The position numbers and the translations under genes are program-made. The notes below the pieces were generated by a model. The model saw only the letters and a list, made by a program, of their open reading frames with translations. It was not told where the DNA came from and did not search any database. This document shows, piece after piece, positions 17,026-26,251 of a DNA stretch of 46,525 nt (within the stretch, counting starts at the first letter, position 1; every line of letters starts with the position of its first letter). Origin of the DNA: an uncultured Clostridia bacterium (GTDB lineage: Bacteria > Bacillota > Clostridia > TANB77 > CAG-508). The stretch is from positions 1 to 46,525 of the forward strand of contig CAPPGO010000013.1 in the NCBI GenBank assembly GCA_948678575.1. Direction: 5' to 3'.

Positions 17026-18315
17026 TTATTTAATATATAAATCTTCTTTTTTATATTCCTCTGGTTTAAGTCCAAATCTCGTTCTCATATAATCTAAAAC
17101 CAATACTGTGAAAAGTAATCCTACTAAACCTACTATAATGTAAGCATTTTCTATTGATGTAATATCTAACAATATCGAAGCTACTATTGTAGAAATTCCA
17201 GCTATTAAAGAACCAATAAATCTATATGTGAAAGTAATTTTACTTCTGTCTTCTTCTCTTGTAAAATTCTTTAAATATTTTTCTTCTAATACATACCAAA
17301 TACTTTGTGTAATTCTTTGTAATACAAACATAAATAATACAATTGGAATAGCTATTTTTACTTCTATTACATTTGTAATAATACCTACTGCTATGATACT
17401 CATTACATATATTAATGATAATAGAGTTAATGTTCTGTTTTTGAACTTCTTTTCTATATTTTTTCTCTGTGATATTGAAATTCCTCCAATTAATGTCAAT
17501 ACTGCAAATATTATTGAAAATTGCTCTTCTGGTATTCCTATATCAACCAATAAATCACTTCCATATATTTCAATAATACATATCAAACTATATAAAACAA
17601 TTTTAAATAACATAAATGATCTCATTCTCTTTGATTTAAAAATAAATTTACTAGTTACCTTTAAATTTTGAGAATATTCTTTTATAGTATTTTTTAAATT
17701 TCCTTCTTTCTTAACTCTAACATCATATATGTCTTTAAATCCAAAAGATATTATAGTAGATATTAATAAAAATATAAAACAAATAATCATTGGTAAATAA
17801 TTATTGATTACAAATAAATATCCTGCCATTAATGAAGCTATACCATCTAATATATAATAAAAACTAGCTCCCTTTGAATTTATTTTACTATATAATCCAT
17901 CTCCACCTCTTGTTGCTACTGAATCATACAATAAATTAGTTTCTGACATTCCTTTTATATCAAATCCTAATGCACATATAATACTAGAAAGTGCTATACT
18001 TGTCATCCCAGGCATAAATACCAAAACTATTAAATGTAATATTAAAAGTATATTTCCTAATATAATACTCTTTCTTCGTCCTAAAAAATCCGTAATTGTT
18101 ATTGCCGGGATTTCCATAACTACTTCTGACATTAAATATATACCACTAGCTAATAAAGCTTGTGAAGGTGTTATTCCCTTTGTAATTGTAAAAAATAAAA
18201 ATTCTATTGAATAATAAAATAACAAATCCCAAGAAAACATTTTATATATTGCATATAATTTTGCATTTCTTCTTCTAAATTTCTTTAATTCATTATTGCG
18301 ACTAGTAGCTTCCAT
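17026..18315 (-). CDS. MFS-type transporter (paralogue 2)
   Basis: A 429-residue protein, twelve predicted helices, MFS motif A as DFLGRRKSIILG, and the shared SVATRGGDGLYSK loop. Its start lies 14 bases inside the end of the upstream MFS gene, so translation is probably coupled. It is 10 bases from the next paralogue. Both paralogues start with a basic cytosolic tail (RRRNAKLYAIYKMFSWDLL). Retention of two close copies may mean a heteromeric transporter or two related substrates. Confidence 0.85.
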   Translation of the reverse strand: MEATSRNNELKKFRRRNAKLYAIYKMFSWDLLFYYSIEFLFFTITKGITPSQALLASGIYLMSEVVMEIPAITITDFLGRRKSIILGNILLILHLIVLVFMPGMTSIALSSIICALGFDIKGMSETNLLYDSVATRGGDGLYSKINSKGASFYYILDGIASLMAGYLFVINNYLPMIICFIFLLISTIISFGFKDIYDVRVKKEGNLKNTIKEYSQNLKVTSKFIFKSKRMRSFMLFKIVLYSLICIIEIYGSDLLVDIGIPEEQFSIIFAVLTLIGGISISQRKNIEKKFKNRTLTLLSLIYVMSIIAVGIITNVIEVKIAIPIVLFMFVLQRITQSIWYVLEEKYLKNFTREEDRSKITFTYRFIGSLIAGISTIVASILLDITSIENAYIIVGLVGLLFTVLVLDYMRTRFGLKPEEYKKEDLYIK

Positions 18316-19516
18316 TTTCTTTTACCTCTAAACATTCTCGTTTTTTATTATGTCTCATATAAATTAGTGTACAAGATAATCCTATTTGAAACACCATGAA
18401 AAATGCTGATAATCCTAGCATTGATGTTGCACCATATGCATACATTTTTCCAGCAAAAGACAATCCTATTGATTCTCCCAAAATTCCTATAATATATCTA
18501 TAATTTGTAAAAGTTAATTGATTTTCTGTACTTACTCTATTTATATACGGTGCATCTATAATATTTTCATAAGCAGTAGAAATTAAAATTGACCAAGAAA
18601 TAGCAATTATAGTCATTTCTACTGTGTCTACACAAAAAGCTATTATGTAGAATAAAAATCTAATTCCAAACTTTAACATCACAGTAATATAATCATTCTT
18701 TGAAGTTAAATATTTTAATGCTACTATTCCAATAACATCTGCTATTAAACCTAAAATAAGTAAATAATTTGTAGCTACACTGTCAGAAAATTCACAAAAA
18801 TTAGTAAGCATAAGCATTTTTAAGCCTAAACCTGTATTCATAGCTATGTTACCAACAAAATAATTTAAAAAATATATTATTAAAATATCATCTTTTAAAA
18901 TATACCTTAAACAATTATTGTTCTCTTTACTTTTATTGTCTGAATTAATAGTAATTTTAATATTTGCTACTACAAGACAAGCAAACACTAAAAATAATAT
19001 TGAAATAAGCAAACATAAATTATAATCAAAACAAATTTGATAAATTGTTTTACCTATAAATAAACCACCTATTAAAATACCAACATCTCTAAATATGTAT
19101 TCTATTAGCTTTCGCTTACTATATAATTTATCTGTCTTTTTTATTGTTGTAATAAATGGATATATACTTATAATAATTAATTTTTCAAATAATACATCTA
19201 AAATTATTAGTAATCTTATCAGTTCATTCCAATTTGTATGATTAAATTGAAATAAACCAAATAATACTGTTGATTTTGCTATTAAGCAAAACATAATAAA
19301 ATTTTTTAATCTATCAATTTTTATTTTTTTAGCTATCATAAATATGAACATCGCACAAATTAAAGTCGATATGCTAAGTAGCTTTGCAATTATACTAGCT
19401 TCTAACCCGTTATCTTGTAGCCATAGTTGTCTAAAATTTCCCCATAATCCCACAGATATACTAAAAAAAGCTAACATTATTAATATTTTATCTTCTGTTT
19501 TAAATATTTTTTTCAT
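18302..19516 (-). CDS. MFS-type membrane protein (member 1, divergent)
   Basis: A 404-residue protein with about twelve hydrophobic helices and the overall MFS pattern, beginning MKKIFKTEDKILIMLAFF. It is clearly less similar to the two following paralogues and lacks a good motif A (AKKIKIDRLKN stands in its place), so transport activity or energy coupling may differ. It begins one base after the stop of the upstream ABC gene, which makes translational coupling very likely. Confidence 0.75.
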   Translation of the reverse strand: MKKIFKTEDKILIMLAFFSISVGLWGNFRQLWLQDNGLEASIIAKLLSISTLICAMFIFMIAKKIKIDRLKNFIMFCLIAKSTVLFGLFQFNHTNWNELIRLLIILDVLFEKLIIISIYPFITTIKKTDKLYSKRKLIEYIFRDVGILIGGLFIGKTIYQICFDYNLCLLISILFLVFACLVVANIKITINSDNKSKENNNCLRYILKDDILIIYFLNYFVGNIAMNTGLGLKMLMLTNFCEFSDSVATNYLLILGLIADVIGIVALKYLTSKNDYITVMLKFGIRFLFYIIAFCVDTVEMTIIAISWSILISTAYENIIDAPYINRVSTENQLTFTNYRYIIGILGESIGLSFAGKMYAYGATSMLGLSAFFMVFQIGLSCTLIYMRHNKKRECLEVKENGSY

Positions 19517-19517
19517 T

Positions 19518-21260
19518 TTAACCTAAACTTTCGTAATATGAATTGTATAATTTAGCGTAATATCCGCCTTTTCCTAACAATTCAGTATGATTTCCTTCCT
19601 CTACTATTCTACCATTACTTAATACTATAATTTTATCAACATTAACAATAGTTGATAATCTATGTGCAATAAATATTGCTGTCTTTTCTTTTGACAATCT
19701 GTCTATTGATTTTTGAATTAATCCTTCTGTATATGTATCTATATTAGCTGTTGCTTCATCTAAAACAAATATATCTGGATTATGTGCAAAAATTCTTGCA
19801 AAAGCCAATAACTGTTTTTGTCCAGCCGAATATGAATTTCCTCTTTCATTTGATATTTCATCTATTCCGTTTGGAAGTGAATATATAAATTCATTTGCTG
19901 AGGCAAGTTCAATTGCAGAATAAATATCCTCATCTAAAATATTTTTATTTAATTTTATATTATCTTTAATACTTTCTGCAAATATAAAAGGATCTTGTAA
20001 AATTATTCCTATATGGCTCCTCAAACTTCTAATATTAATATCTTTGATATTTATACCATCTATTAAAATTTCGCCTTTTTGAATTTCATAAAATCTATTT
20101 ATTAAATTAGTTATTGTTGTTTTTCCAGAACCTGTTTTACCTACCAAAGCAATACTCTCTCCTGGTTCTACTACAAAACTAACATCTTCTAAAACCCAGT
20201 TTTCATTATCATAAGAAAACCATACATTTCTAAATTCTATTTTTCCTTCAATTTTATTTAATTCTATTCCATTTTCAAGATTTTCTAAATTCTCTTTTTC
20301 ATCTAGTATATCATATACTTTATTTATTGAAACAACTGCCTCTTCTACAACTTCTATGTTTTCAACTATTCTTGTAATTGGTTCAAATAATTGTTTTATG
20401 TATGTTATAAAAACATACGCCAGTCCAACTTCTAATGTAATTCCATATACTTTATATGTACAAACTAATACAATAATTGTAACTGCTATATTCTCCAAAA
20501 TTGTCATAATGGCTGGAAGTAAAGCTTGAATTATTCCTTCTTGAAATCTTGTATTTCTAAAATCTCTTGTATATCCCTCACATTCAATTCTTTTTTCTTT
20601 TTGTATATTAAAAATTTTTATAACTTTTGAACCATATATTGATTCCGCTAAAAAAGTGTTTAAATTAGTCCTTATAATTTTTGATTTGTCATAAATCTTA
20701 TTCAGTAATATAGTCATTACTCCTGTAAATAATATAACAAATGGTATTACTAAAAAAGTTAATAAACTTAGTTTTACACTAAATATCAACATAATGACAA
20801 TAATTCCTATAATTAAAATTATGTCTTTTATAATAGTTGATACAACTTCTTTAAATAAAGTAGAAATATCTTCAACATCATTTGTTATTCGCACAAAAAG
20901 TTTTCCAGCCGAAGTTTTATCATGAAATGGAATATTGGCGTACTGAGTATATCTAAATAATTTATTTCTTAATTCATAAATAACATCTTCACCAATTATA
21001 CTAGTCGCCATTCTTGCAATTAAATCAATCGCATTTCCTAATAAAACTATTCCTATATAAATAGCTCCAATCATTCCTACTGTAATTATTCCATTTGTAT
21101 ATATTTTTTTAGATAAATATTCATCTATAACAATTTTTATTAAATATGGTTTTACAATTTCTCCAATACTTACTAATAAAGCTAAAAAACTTATAATTAA
21201 AATTGCTTTAATATGAGGTTTTAACATCTTTTTAACTCTAATTAGAGTTTTATTTTTCAT
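19518..21260 (-). CDS. ABC exporter half-transporter with canonical ATPase residues
   Basis: A 580-residue protein: six membrane helices in about 1-310 and an ATPase domain after 335. Walker A GKTGSGKTT is near 378, signature SAGQKQL near 480 (a deviation from LSGGQ), Walker B FVLDEAT near 498 with catalytic Glu, and H-loop IAHRLST near 533. It is the partner of the preceding half-transporter. In heterodimeric exporters this layout, one degenerate and one consensus half, is the rule (as in BmrCD or TM287/288). AAGGAG precedes the ATG; the gap to the upstream gene is ten bases. Confidence 0.92.
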   Translation of the reverse strand: MKNKTLIRVKKMLKPHIKAILIISFLALLVSIGEIVKPYLIKIVIDEYLSKKIYTNGIITVGMIGAIYIGIVLLGNAIDLIARMATSIIGEDVIYELRNKLFRYTQYANIPFHDKTSAGKLFVRITNDVEDISTLFKEVVSTIIKDIILIIGIIVIMLIFSVKLSLLTFLVIPFVILFTGVMTILLNKIYDKSKIIRTNLNTFLAESIYGSKVIKIFNIQKEKRIECEGYTRDFRNTRFQEGIIQALLPAIMTILENIAVTIIVLVCTYKVYGITLEVGLAYVFITYIKQLFEPITRIVENIEVVEEAVVSINKVYDILDEKENLENLENGIELNKIEGKIEFRNVWFSYDNENWVLEDVSFVVEPGESIALVGKTGSGKTTITNLINRFYEIQKGEILIDGINIKDINIRSLRSHIGIILQDPFIFAESIKDNIKLNKNILDEDIYSAIELASANEFIYSLPNGIDEISNERGNSYSAGQKQLLAFARIFAHNPDIFVLDEATANIDTYTEGLIQKSIDRLSKEKTAIFIAHRLSTIVNVDKIIVLSNGRIVEEGNHTELLGKGGYYAKLYNSYYESLG

Positions 21261-21270
21261 TTTTTACTCC

Positions 21271-23010
21271 TTATACATTTATTTCATCTTTTGAAGATTG
21301 TTTATCATAAAATTTCTTATATAATCCATTATAGTCTAGCAAAGCTTGATGCTTTCCTTCTTCAACTATCTGTCCATCATCTAAAACTATTATATTGTCT
21401 GCATCTTTTATATCTGAAATTCTATTTGAAATAATTATACAAGTTTTATCCTTACATATTTCATTAACATTTTTCAAAACTTGCTCTTCCGTTTTATTAT
21501 CTAGTGCAGAAAAAGTATCATCAAAAATAACAATATTACTTCTAAGTAAGAAAGCTCTTGAAATTACAATTCTTTGCTTCTGACCACCAGATAAATCTAC
21601 TCCTCGCTCTCCAATTACAGTATTTATACCATCTTTCATTTGTGATATATCATCATATATTAAAGCATTTTTCGTACTTTCACTAATATCACTATCTTTA
21701 TAACCTTCTTTAAACAAACTAATATTATCACGCAATGTTGTAGAAAATAAAAAATTGTCCTGTGTAATATAGCAAATACTTTTTCTCAAATTAGTTATTT
21801 CTATATCATTTATATCTCTATCACCAATAAATATAGTATTATTTTTTACTTGATATAATCTAAGTAATAAATTGGCAAGTGTTGTCTTTCCACTTCCTAT
21901 TGTTCCTATAATTCCTAACTTCTGACCTTGTTTTATTTCTAAATTAATACTTTTAAGTGCAACTTCAATATTAGCTGGATAATTATAAGTTAAATTTTTT
22001 ATTACAATATTTCCTGAAATCATAGCTTCTTTGTTATCAGAAATTGGTAAAATCTTTTCTTTTTCTAACTTAAATACTTTATCTAATCTTTTATATGCTA
22101 ATGCTGCTCTTTTTCCTCTTGAAATTAAGCTTGGTAACCATTCTACTGGTCCTACAAATAATCCTATATATCCTTGAAAAGCTGTAAATTCACCTACTGT
22201 GATACTATTTTCCAATACCAATTTTGATCCATATATTAAAGATATACCATAACATAAACCAAAACAAATTTTAATACATATTGATAAAAGAGTTGAATGC
22301 ATTTCAACTGCAATATTACTTGATCTTAAAACTTTATTTTTTCTTATAAATTCTTTTAATTTTGCATTTTCTCCTGAATATGCCTTTGTAGTTCTTATTG
22401 CATCTGTACTTTCTTGAACATACTCAGATAAAGCTGTAAAATATTTTTGAGATTTTTTAAAGTTTTGTTCTACATATTTTTTTATTTTTACTACTAAAAA
22501 TGCTGTTACAACAATAGGACACAATGTCGCCAGTGTTAGTTTTGCATTAACACCTTTCATCATTGTATATGTAACTATAATCATAGTTGCAACAATTCTA
22601 GTTCCATAAGAAATTACTTTATAAAAAAATGCCCTCATTTCCGAAACATCTTGTGTAAAATATGACATTAATTCTCCATTTTTAATGTTTTGTATATTCG
22701 ACATTTTAATTTTTAAAAATTGATCAAAAATCTTATTTTTCAATAACATTTCAAAAGTTCTTGAAGTAAATGATGAAACGCTTCTCCAAGGCAACCTAAT
22801 AAATAATAGAGCAATAGATACTAAAATTAAGTAAACTAAATTGTTTACTATTTCAGTTTTATTACTCTCTATATCGTACAATAAATCTATTATATCTCCA
22901 ATAATTCTAGCTGGAAAAGTTAAAAAATACATATTTGCAATTACAAAAACAATAATTATAACAAATAGCCATTTACATTTTTTTAAAATATCCATTAATG
23001 TTTTTTTCAT
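21271..23010 (-). CDS. ABC exporter half-transporter with degenerate ATPase residues
   Basis: A 579-residue protein from ATG 23010 (MKKTLMDILKK). An in-frame ATG at 23061 is only two bases from its ribosome-binding site, and a candidate promoter overlaps it. Six helices are followed by an ATPase domain with Walker A GTIGSGKTT (near 372) and canonical signature LSGGQKQR (near 475). Walker B reads IVIFDDTF, with Asp in place of the catalytic Glu, and the H-loop reads IISNRISD, with Asn in place of His. Its own composite site partner is therefore expected to hydrolyse ATP poorly, while the second half supplies the active residues. It opens the five-gene transporter operon. Confidence 0.9.
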   Translation of the reverse strand: MKKTLMDILKKCKWLFVIIIVFVIANMYFLTFPARIIGDIIDLLYDIESNKTEIVNNLVYLILVSIALLFIRLPWRSVSSFTSRTFEMLLKNKIFDQFLKIKMSNIQNIKNGELMSYFTQDVSEMRAFFYKVISYGTRIVATMIIVTYTMMKGVNAKLTLATLCPIVVTAFLVVKIKKYVEQNFKKSQKYFTALSEYVQESTDAIRTTKAYSGENAKLKEFIRKNKVLRSSNIAVEMHSTLLSICIKICFGLCYGISLIYGSKLVLENSITVGEFTAFQGYIGLFVGPVEWLPSLISRGKRAALAYKRLDKVFKLEKEKILPISDNKEAMISGNIVIKNLTYNYPANIEVALKSINLEIKQGQKLGIIGTIGSGKTTLANLLLRLYQVKNNTIFIGDRDINDIEITNLRKSICYITQDNFLFSTTLRDNISLFKEGYKDSDISESTKNALIYDDISQMKDGINTVIGERGVDLSGGQKQRIVISRAFLLRSNIVIFDDTFSALDNKTEEQVLKNVNEICKDKTCIIISNRISDIKDADNIIVLDDGQIVEEGKHQALLDYNGLYKKFYDKQSSKDEINV

Positions 23011-23023
23011 TTTATGTGTTTTA

Positions 23024-23045
23024 CCTTTCTTTTGTTTGCGTGTAC
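23024..23045 (-). promoter_or_regulatory. Leader motif shared with the pilin-like gene and its small ORF
   Basis: GTACACGCAAACAAAAG followed by AAAGG resembles the leader starts at 1369-1391 (GTACACAAAAACAAAAG then TGGAGG) and 1135-1154 (TACGCAAAAACAAAAGGAGG). Confidence 0.4.
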
Positions 23046-23051
23046 CTAATA

Positions 23052-23080
23052 ATTTTATCATTACCTTCTACAAAATACAA
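23052..23080 (-). promoter_or_regulatory. Candidate promoter of the ABC/MFS operon
   Basis: Minus strand: TTGTAT (23075-23080), 17-base spacer, TAAAAT (23052-23057), located just after the ribosomal operon terminator. It supports the ATG at 23010 as start. Confidence 0.4.
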
Positions 23081-23094
23081 CTTTTTTTTACAAA

Positions 23095-23119
23095 AAAATA
23101 AAACCCTTTGTTTAGGGTT
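23095..23119 (-). terminator. Terminator of the alpha (ribosomal) operon
   Basis: AACCCT pairs with AGGGTT over six bases and is followed by TTATTTTTTT on the minus strand, 15 bases after the rplQ stop. Confidence 0.85.
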
Positions 23120-23134
23120 CTATTTTCTCATCAA

Positions 23135-23644
23135 TTATAATAATTGTAAAATTGCCATTTCTGCATTATCTCCACGTCTTGGTTCCATTTTCAATATTCT
23201 AGTATAACCACCTTGTCTACCTTCATATTTTGGAGCTAATTCGTTGAATAATTTATCTAATAAGTCAACACCTTCAACTTTGTTAACTTTTTTCATAATA
23301 TTTCTTCTAGCACTTAATCTAGATGGCATATCTTTTTGTCTTTTTTCTGTTGTTGTTTCTTTAACAACTTTTAAATATTCTTTACCATTTTTGCTTGTAG
23401 CTTTTTCAGTAACTTTTTTACCATTTTTATCTAATTTAGCTTTAACAACTTTAACATCAACTTCTTCAAAGTTTTTGTGTTCTTTAACTGCTAATGCTAT
23501 AATGCTATCAGCCATAGCTTTTACTTCTTTTGCTCTTGCTTCCGTAGTAACTATTTTACCATTTAAAATCAAATCAGTAGTTTGTGTTTTTAACATTGCT
23601 AATCTTTGATCTGTTGGTTTTCCAAGTTTTCTTGTACCTGCCAC
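23135..23644 (-). CDS. rplQ: Ribosomal protein bL17
   Basis: Starts MAGTRKLGKPTDQRLAMLKTQ, the bL17 signature, and ends in GYTRILKMEPRRGDNAEMA. At 169 residues it is longer than the usual 115-125 because of an insertion of about 40 charged residues (KVVKAKLDKNGKKVTEKATS region, about 61-105), seen in some Clostridia. bL17 lies near the peptide exit tunnel. Last gene of the alpha operon. Confidence 0.96.
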   Translation of the reverse strand: MAGTRKLGKPTDQRLAMLKTQTTDLILNGKIVTTEARAKEVKAMADSIIALAVKEHKNFEEVDVKVVKAKLDKNGKKVTEKATSKNGKEYLKVVKETTTEKRQKDMPSRLSARRNIMKKVNKVEGVDLLDKLFNELAPKYEGRQGGYTRILKMEPRRGDNAEMAILQLL

Positions 23645-23665
23645 TTTATTTCACCTTCCTTAATC

Positions 23666-24613
23666 TTAATCTTCTTCTGATGTAAAGCTTAAACCTAATG
23701 CAATAAGTTTATTTGTAACTTCATCTAATGATTTTTTACCTAAGTTTCTAACTTTCATCATATCTTCTTGTGATTTATTTGCTAAATCTTCAACTGTTGC
23801 TATACCAGCTCTTTTTAAACAATTGTATGATCTTACAGAAAGTTCAAGTTCTTCAATTGGCATTTCTAAAACTTTTTCCTTCTTAGATTCTTCTTTTTCA
23901 ACCATAACTTGTGTATTTCTAGCTGTTTCAGATAAATCTATAAATAGTTCTAAATGTCCTACCATTACTTTTGCAGCTAAACTCAAAGCTTCAAAAGGTT
24001 TTAAACTTCCGTCTGTCCATACTTCTATTGTTAATTTATCGTAGTCAACCATTTGACCAACCCTTGTATTTTCAACTGTATAATTTACTTTCTTTACTGG
24101 TGTAAAGATAGAATCAATTGGTAATACATCAATTGGACTATTATCTTTTTTATTTTTTTCTGCAACATTGTATCCTCTTGCTCTATTTACTGTCATTTCC
24201 ATGTGTAAATCGCAATTTGCAGATGTTGTTGCAATATGTAGTTCTGGATTTAATATTTCAACTGTACCATCAGTAGTGATATCTCCTGCTGTTACTTCAC
24301 CAGCACCTTTATGATCTATTCTAATAATTTTCTCATCATTATCAAATACTTTTAATCTTACATTTTTTAAATTAACAATTAACTCAGGAACATCTTCTAC
24401 AACACCTTGTATTGTAGAAAATTCATGTACTACGCCATTTATTTTAACACTTGTTATTGCAGCTCCTGGTAGTGAAGATAATAGAATTCTTCTTAATGAA
24501 TTTCCTATTGTCATACCATAACCACGCTCTAATGGTTCACATATGAATTTTGCATAATTCCTCTTATCGTCTGTTTCCACACATTCAATATTTGGTTTTT
24601 CAAATTCAATCAT
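23666..24613 (-). CDS. rpoA: RNA polymerase subunit alpha
   Basis: 315 residues with the N-terminal dimerisation domain (GYGMTIGNSLRRILLSSLPG) and the C-terminal domain (ELSVRSYNCLKRAGI, NLGKKSLDEV) that binds UP elements and activators. Full length. AGGAGG precedes the start. It lies between rpsD and rplQ as in most bacteria. Confidence 0.98.
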   Translation of the reverse strand: MIEFEKPNIECVETDDKRNYAKFICEPLERGYGMTIGNSLRRILLSSLPGAAITSVKINGVVHEFSTIQGVVEDVPELIVNLKNVRLKVFDNDEKIIRIDHKGAGEVTAGDITTDGTVEILNPELHIATTSANCDLHMEMTVNRARGYNVAEKNKKDNSPIDVLPIDSIFTPVKKVNYTVENTRVGQMVDYDKLTIEVWTDGSLKPFEALSLAAKVMVGHLELFIDLSETARNTQVMVEKEESKKEKVLEMPIEELELSVRSYNCLKRAGIATVEDLANKSQEDMMKVRNLGKKSLDEVTNKLIALGLSFTSEED

Positions 24614-24690
24614 TTTTACCTCCTAAATAGGTCTATTATAACCTCTATAAATTTTACCTCTTACGCATGTACTCCTAAGTGTTTATACTA

Positions 24691-25317
24691 TTATTTAGAG
24701 TATAACTCAACAATTAAGTGTTCCTCAACTGGTAAATCAATCTCTTCTCTATTTACTAATCTAATAACTTTTCCACTTAATTTTTCGCTATTTAGTTCTA
24801 ACCATTCTGGAACTGGTCTTGTAGCACCAGCTTCAACATTTGCTTTAATAACAGGATTGTCTTTTCTAATTTCTCTAACTGTAATTACATCTCCTGGTTT
24901 TACTAAATAAGAAGCTATATCAACTTTTTTACCATTAACTTCAAAATTTCCATGTGTTACCATTTGTCTAGCTTGTGGTCTTGAAGAACCAAATCCTAGT
25001 CTGTAAACAACATTATCTAATCTTGTTTCTAATATTTGAAGTAAGTTTGTACCTGTTATACCTTTTTTATTAGAAGCCATTTGGAAATAACCTCTAAATT
25101 GTTTTTCTCCTACTCCATAGAATGATTTTGTTTTTTGTTTTTCTCTTAATTGAGTACCGTATTCAGAAAGTTTTGTTCTTTTTTGTCCATGTTGACCAGG
25201 AGCATAATTTCTTCTAGTAACACTACATTTATCAGAATAACATCTTGAACCTTTTAAGAATAACTTTTGTCCTTCTCTACGGCATATACGACATTGTTCA
25301 TCTTTATATCTTGCCAT
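24691..25317 (-). CDS. rpsD: Ribosomal protein uS4
   Basis: 208 residues starting MARYKDEQCRICRREGQKLF. The four N-terminal cysteines (C-x2-C and later C-x5-C) form the zinc-binding variant. The S4 RNA-binding domain (RLDNVVYRLGF) follows. uS4 is a primary 16S binder and in many bacteria represses its operon. Having rpsD inside the alpha operon is normal for Clostridia but not for Bacillus. Confidence 0.97.
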   Translation of the reverse strand: MARYKDEQCRICRREGQKLFLKGSRCYSDKCSVTRRNYAPGQHGQKRTKLSEYGTQLREKQKTKSFYGVGEKQFRGYFQMASNKKGITGTNLLQILETRLDNVVYRLGFGSSRPQARQMVTHGNFEVNGKKVDIASYLVKPGDVITVREIRKDNPVIKANVEAGATRPVPEWLELNSEKLSGKVIRLVNREEIDLPVEEHLIVELYSK

Positions 25318-25370
25318 GTGATTATTACACCTCTTTCTTAAATTTTAAAATAAAATATTCGCTGTTAATC

Positions 25371-25769
25371 CTATACTCTTCTTCTTTTTGGTGGTCTACA
25401 ACCATTGTGAGGTATTGGAGTAACATCTTTAATCATTGTTATTTCTAATCCAGCTGTTTGTAAAGCTCTGATTGCAGCTTCACGACCAGCACCTGGTCCT
25501 TTAACATAAACATCAACTGTTTTTAATCCATGTTCCATTGCAGCTTTTGAAGCTGTTTCAGCAGCTTGACCAGCTGCGAAAGGTGTACTTTTTCTTGAAC
25601 CTTTAAATCCAAGTCCACCTGCACTAGCCCAAGATATAACATTACCTTGAGTATCTGTTATTGAAACTATTGTATTATTAAAGCTAGAATGAATATGAGC
25701 TGAACCTTTATCTATGTTTTTTCTCTCTCTTCTTCTAACAACTGTTTTCTTTACGTTAGCTTTTGCCAT
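25371..25769 (-). CDS. rpsK: Ribosomal protein uS11
   Basis: 132 residues with HIHSSFNNTIVSITD and the C-terminal GCRPPKRRRV, both diagnostic. It lines the platform of the 30S subunit. Strong AGGAGG before the start; between rpsM and rpsD. Confidence 0.98.
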   Translation of the reverse strand: MAKANVKKTVVRRRERKNIDKGSAHIHSSFNNTIVSITDTQGNVISWASAGGLGFKGSRKSTPFAAGQAAETASKAAMEHGLKTVDVYVKGPGAGREAAIRALQTAGLEITMIKDVTPIPHNGCRPPKRRRV

Positions 25770-25807
25770 TTGGTTTTTCCTCCTTATAATTTTCCATTAG
25801 CTATATG

Positions 25808-26179
25808 CTATTTAGCTGCTTTGCTCTTGCTTACTAATTTTCTTGGTCCTTTTCTTGTACGAGCATTAGTTTTTGTTCTTTGTCCTCTTACAGGTAATCC
25901 TCTTCTATGTCTAATTCCTCTGTAACATCCTATTTCTGTAAGTCTTTTAATATTTAAAGCTACTTCTCTTCTTAAATCACCTTCAACTTTGTATCCATCC
26001 ATAGCTTTTCTAATTTTAGCAACTTCATCGTCTGTTAAATCTTTTACCCTAGTATCTGGATTAACACCAGCTTCTTTAAGAATTTTTTGTGAGCTAGATA
26101 GTCCTATACCATAAACATATGTAAGTCCTATTTCTACTCTTTTTTCTCTAGGTAAATCTACTCCTGCTATACGAGCCAT
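25808..26179 (-). CDS. rpsM: Ribosomal protein uS13
   Basis: 123 residues from ATG 26179 (MARIAGVDLPREKRVEIGLTY). An in-frame ATG at 26197 contains the GGAGG ribosome-binding site itself, so it is rejected as start. The C-terminus has the basic GLPVRGQRTKTNARTRKG tail that contacts tRNA in the head of the 30S. It is preceded by a 197-nt structured leader. Confidence 0.97.
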   Translation of the reverse strand: MARIAGVDLPREKRVEIGLTYVYGIGLSSSQKILKEAGVNPDTRVKDLTDDEVAKIRKAMDGYKVEGDLRREVALNIKRLTEIGCYRGIRHRRGLPVRGQRTKTNARTRKGPRKLVSKSKAAK

Positions 26180-26251
26180 AAATTTTAGCACCTCCAAATT
26201 TTTATCTTTCTTTTTTGTTTTGCTTTTGGTTTAAGAATCTAAGCTTGAAAT

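Noticed and set aside
26180..26197. Upstream ATG starts made of ATGGAGG or ATGAGGAGG (rpsM, adk, rplV, the 42105-44102 gene)
   Set aside because: In each case the ATG overlaps the ribosome-binding site of a better in-frame start, so the shorter protein was chosen.
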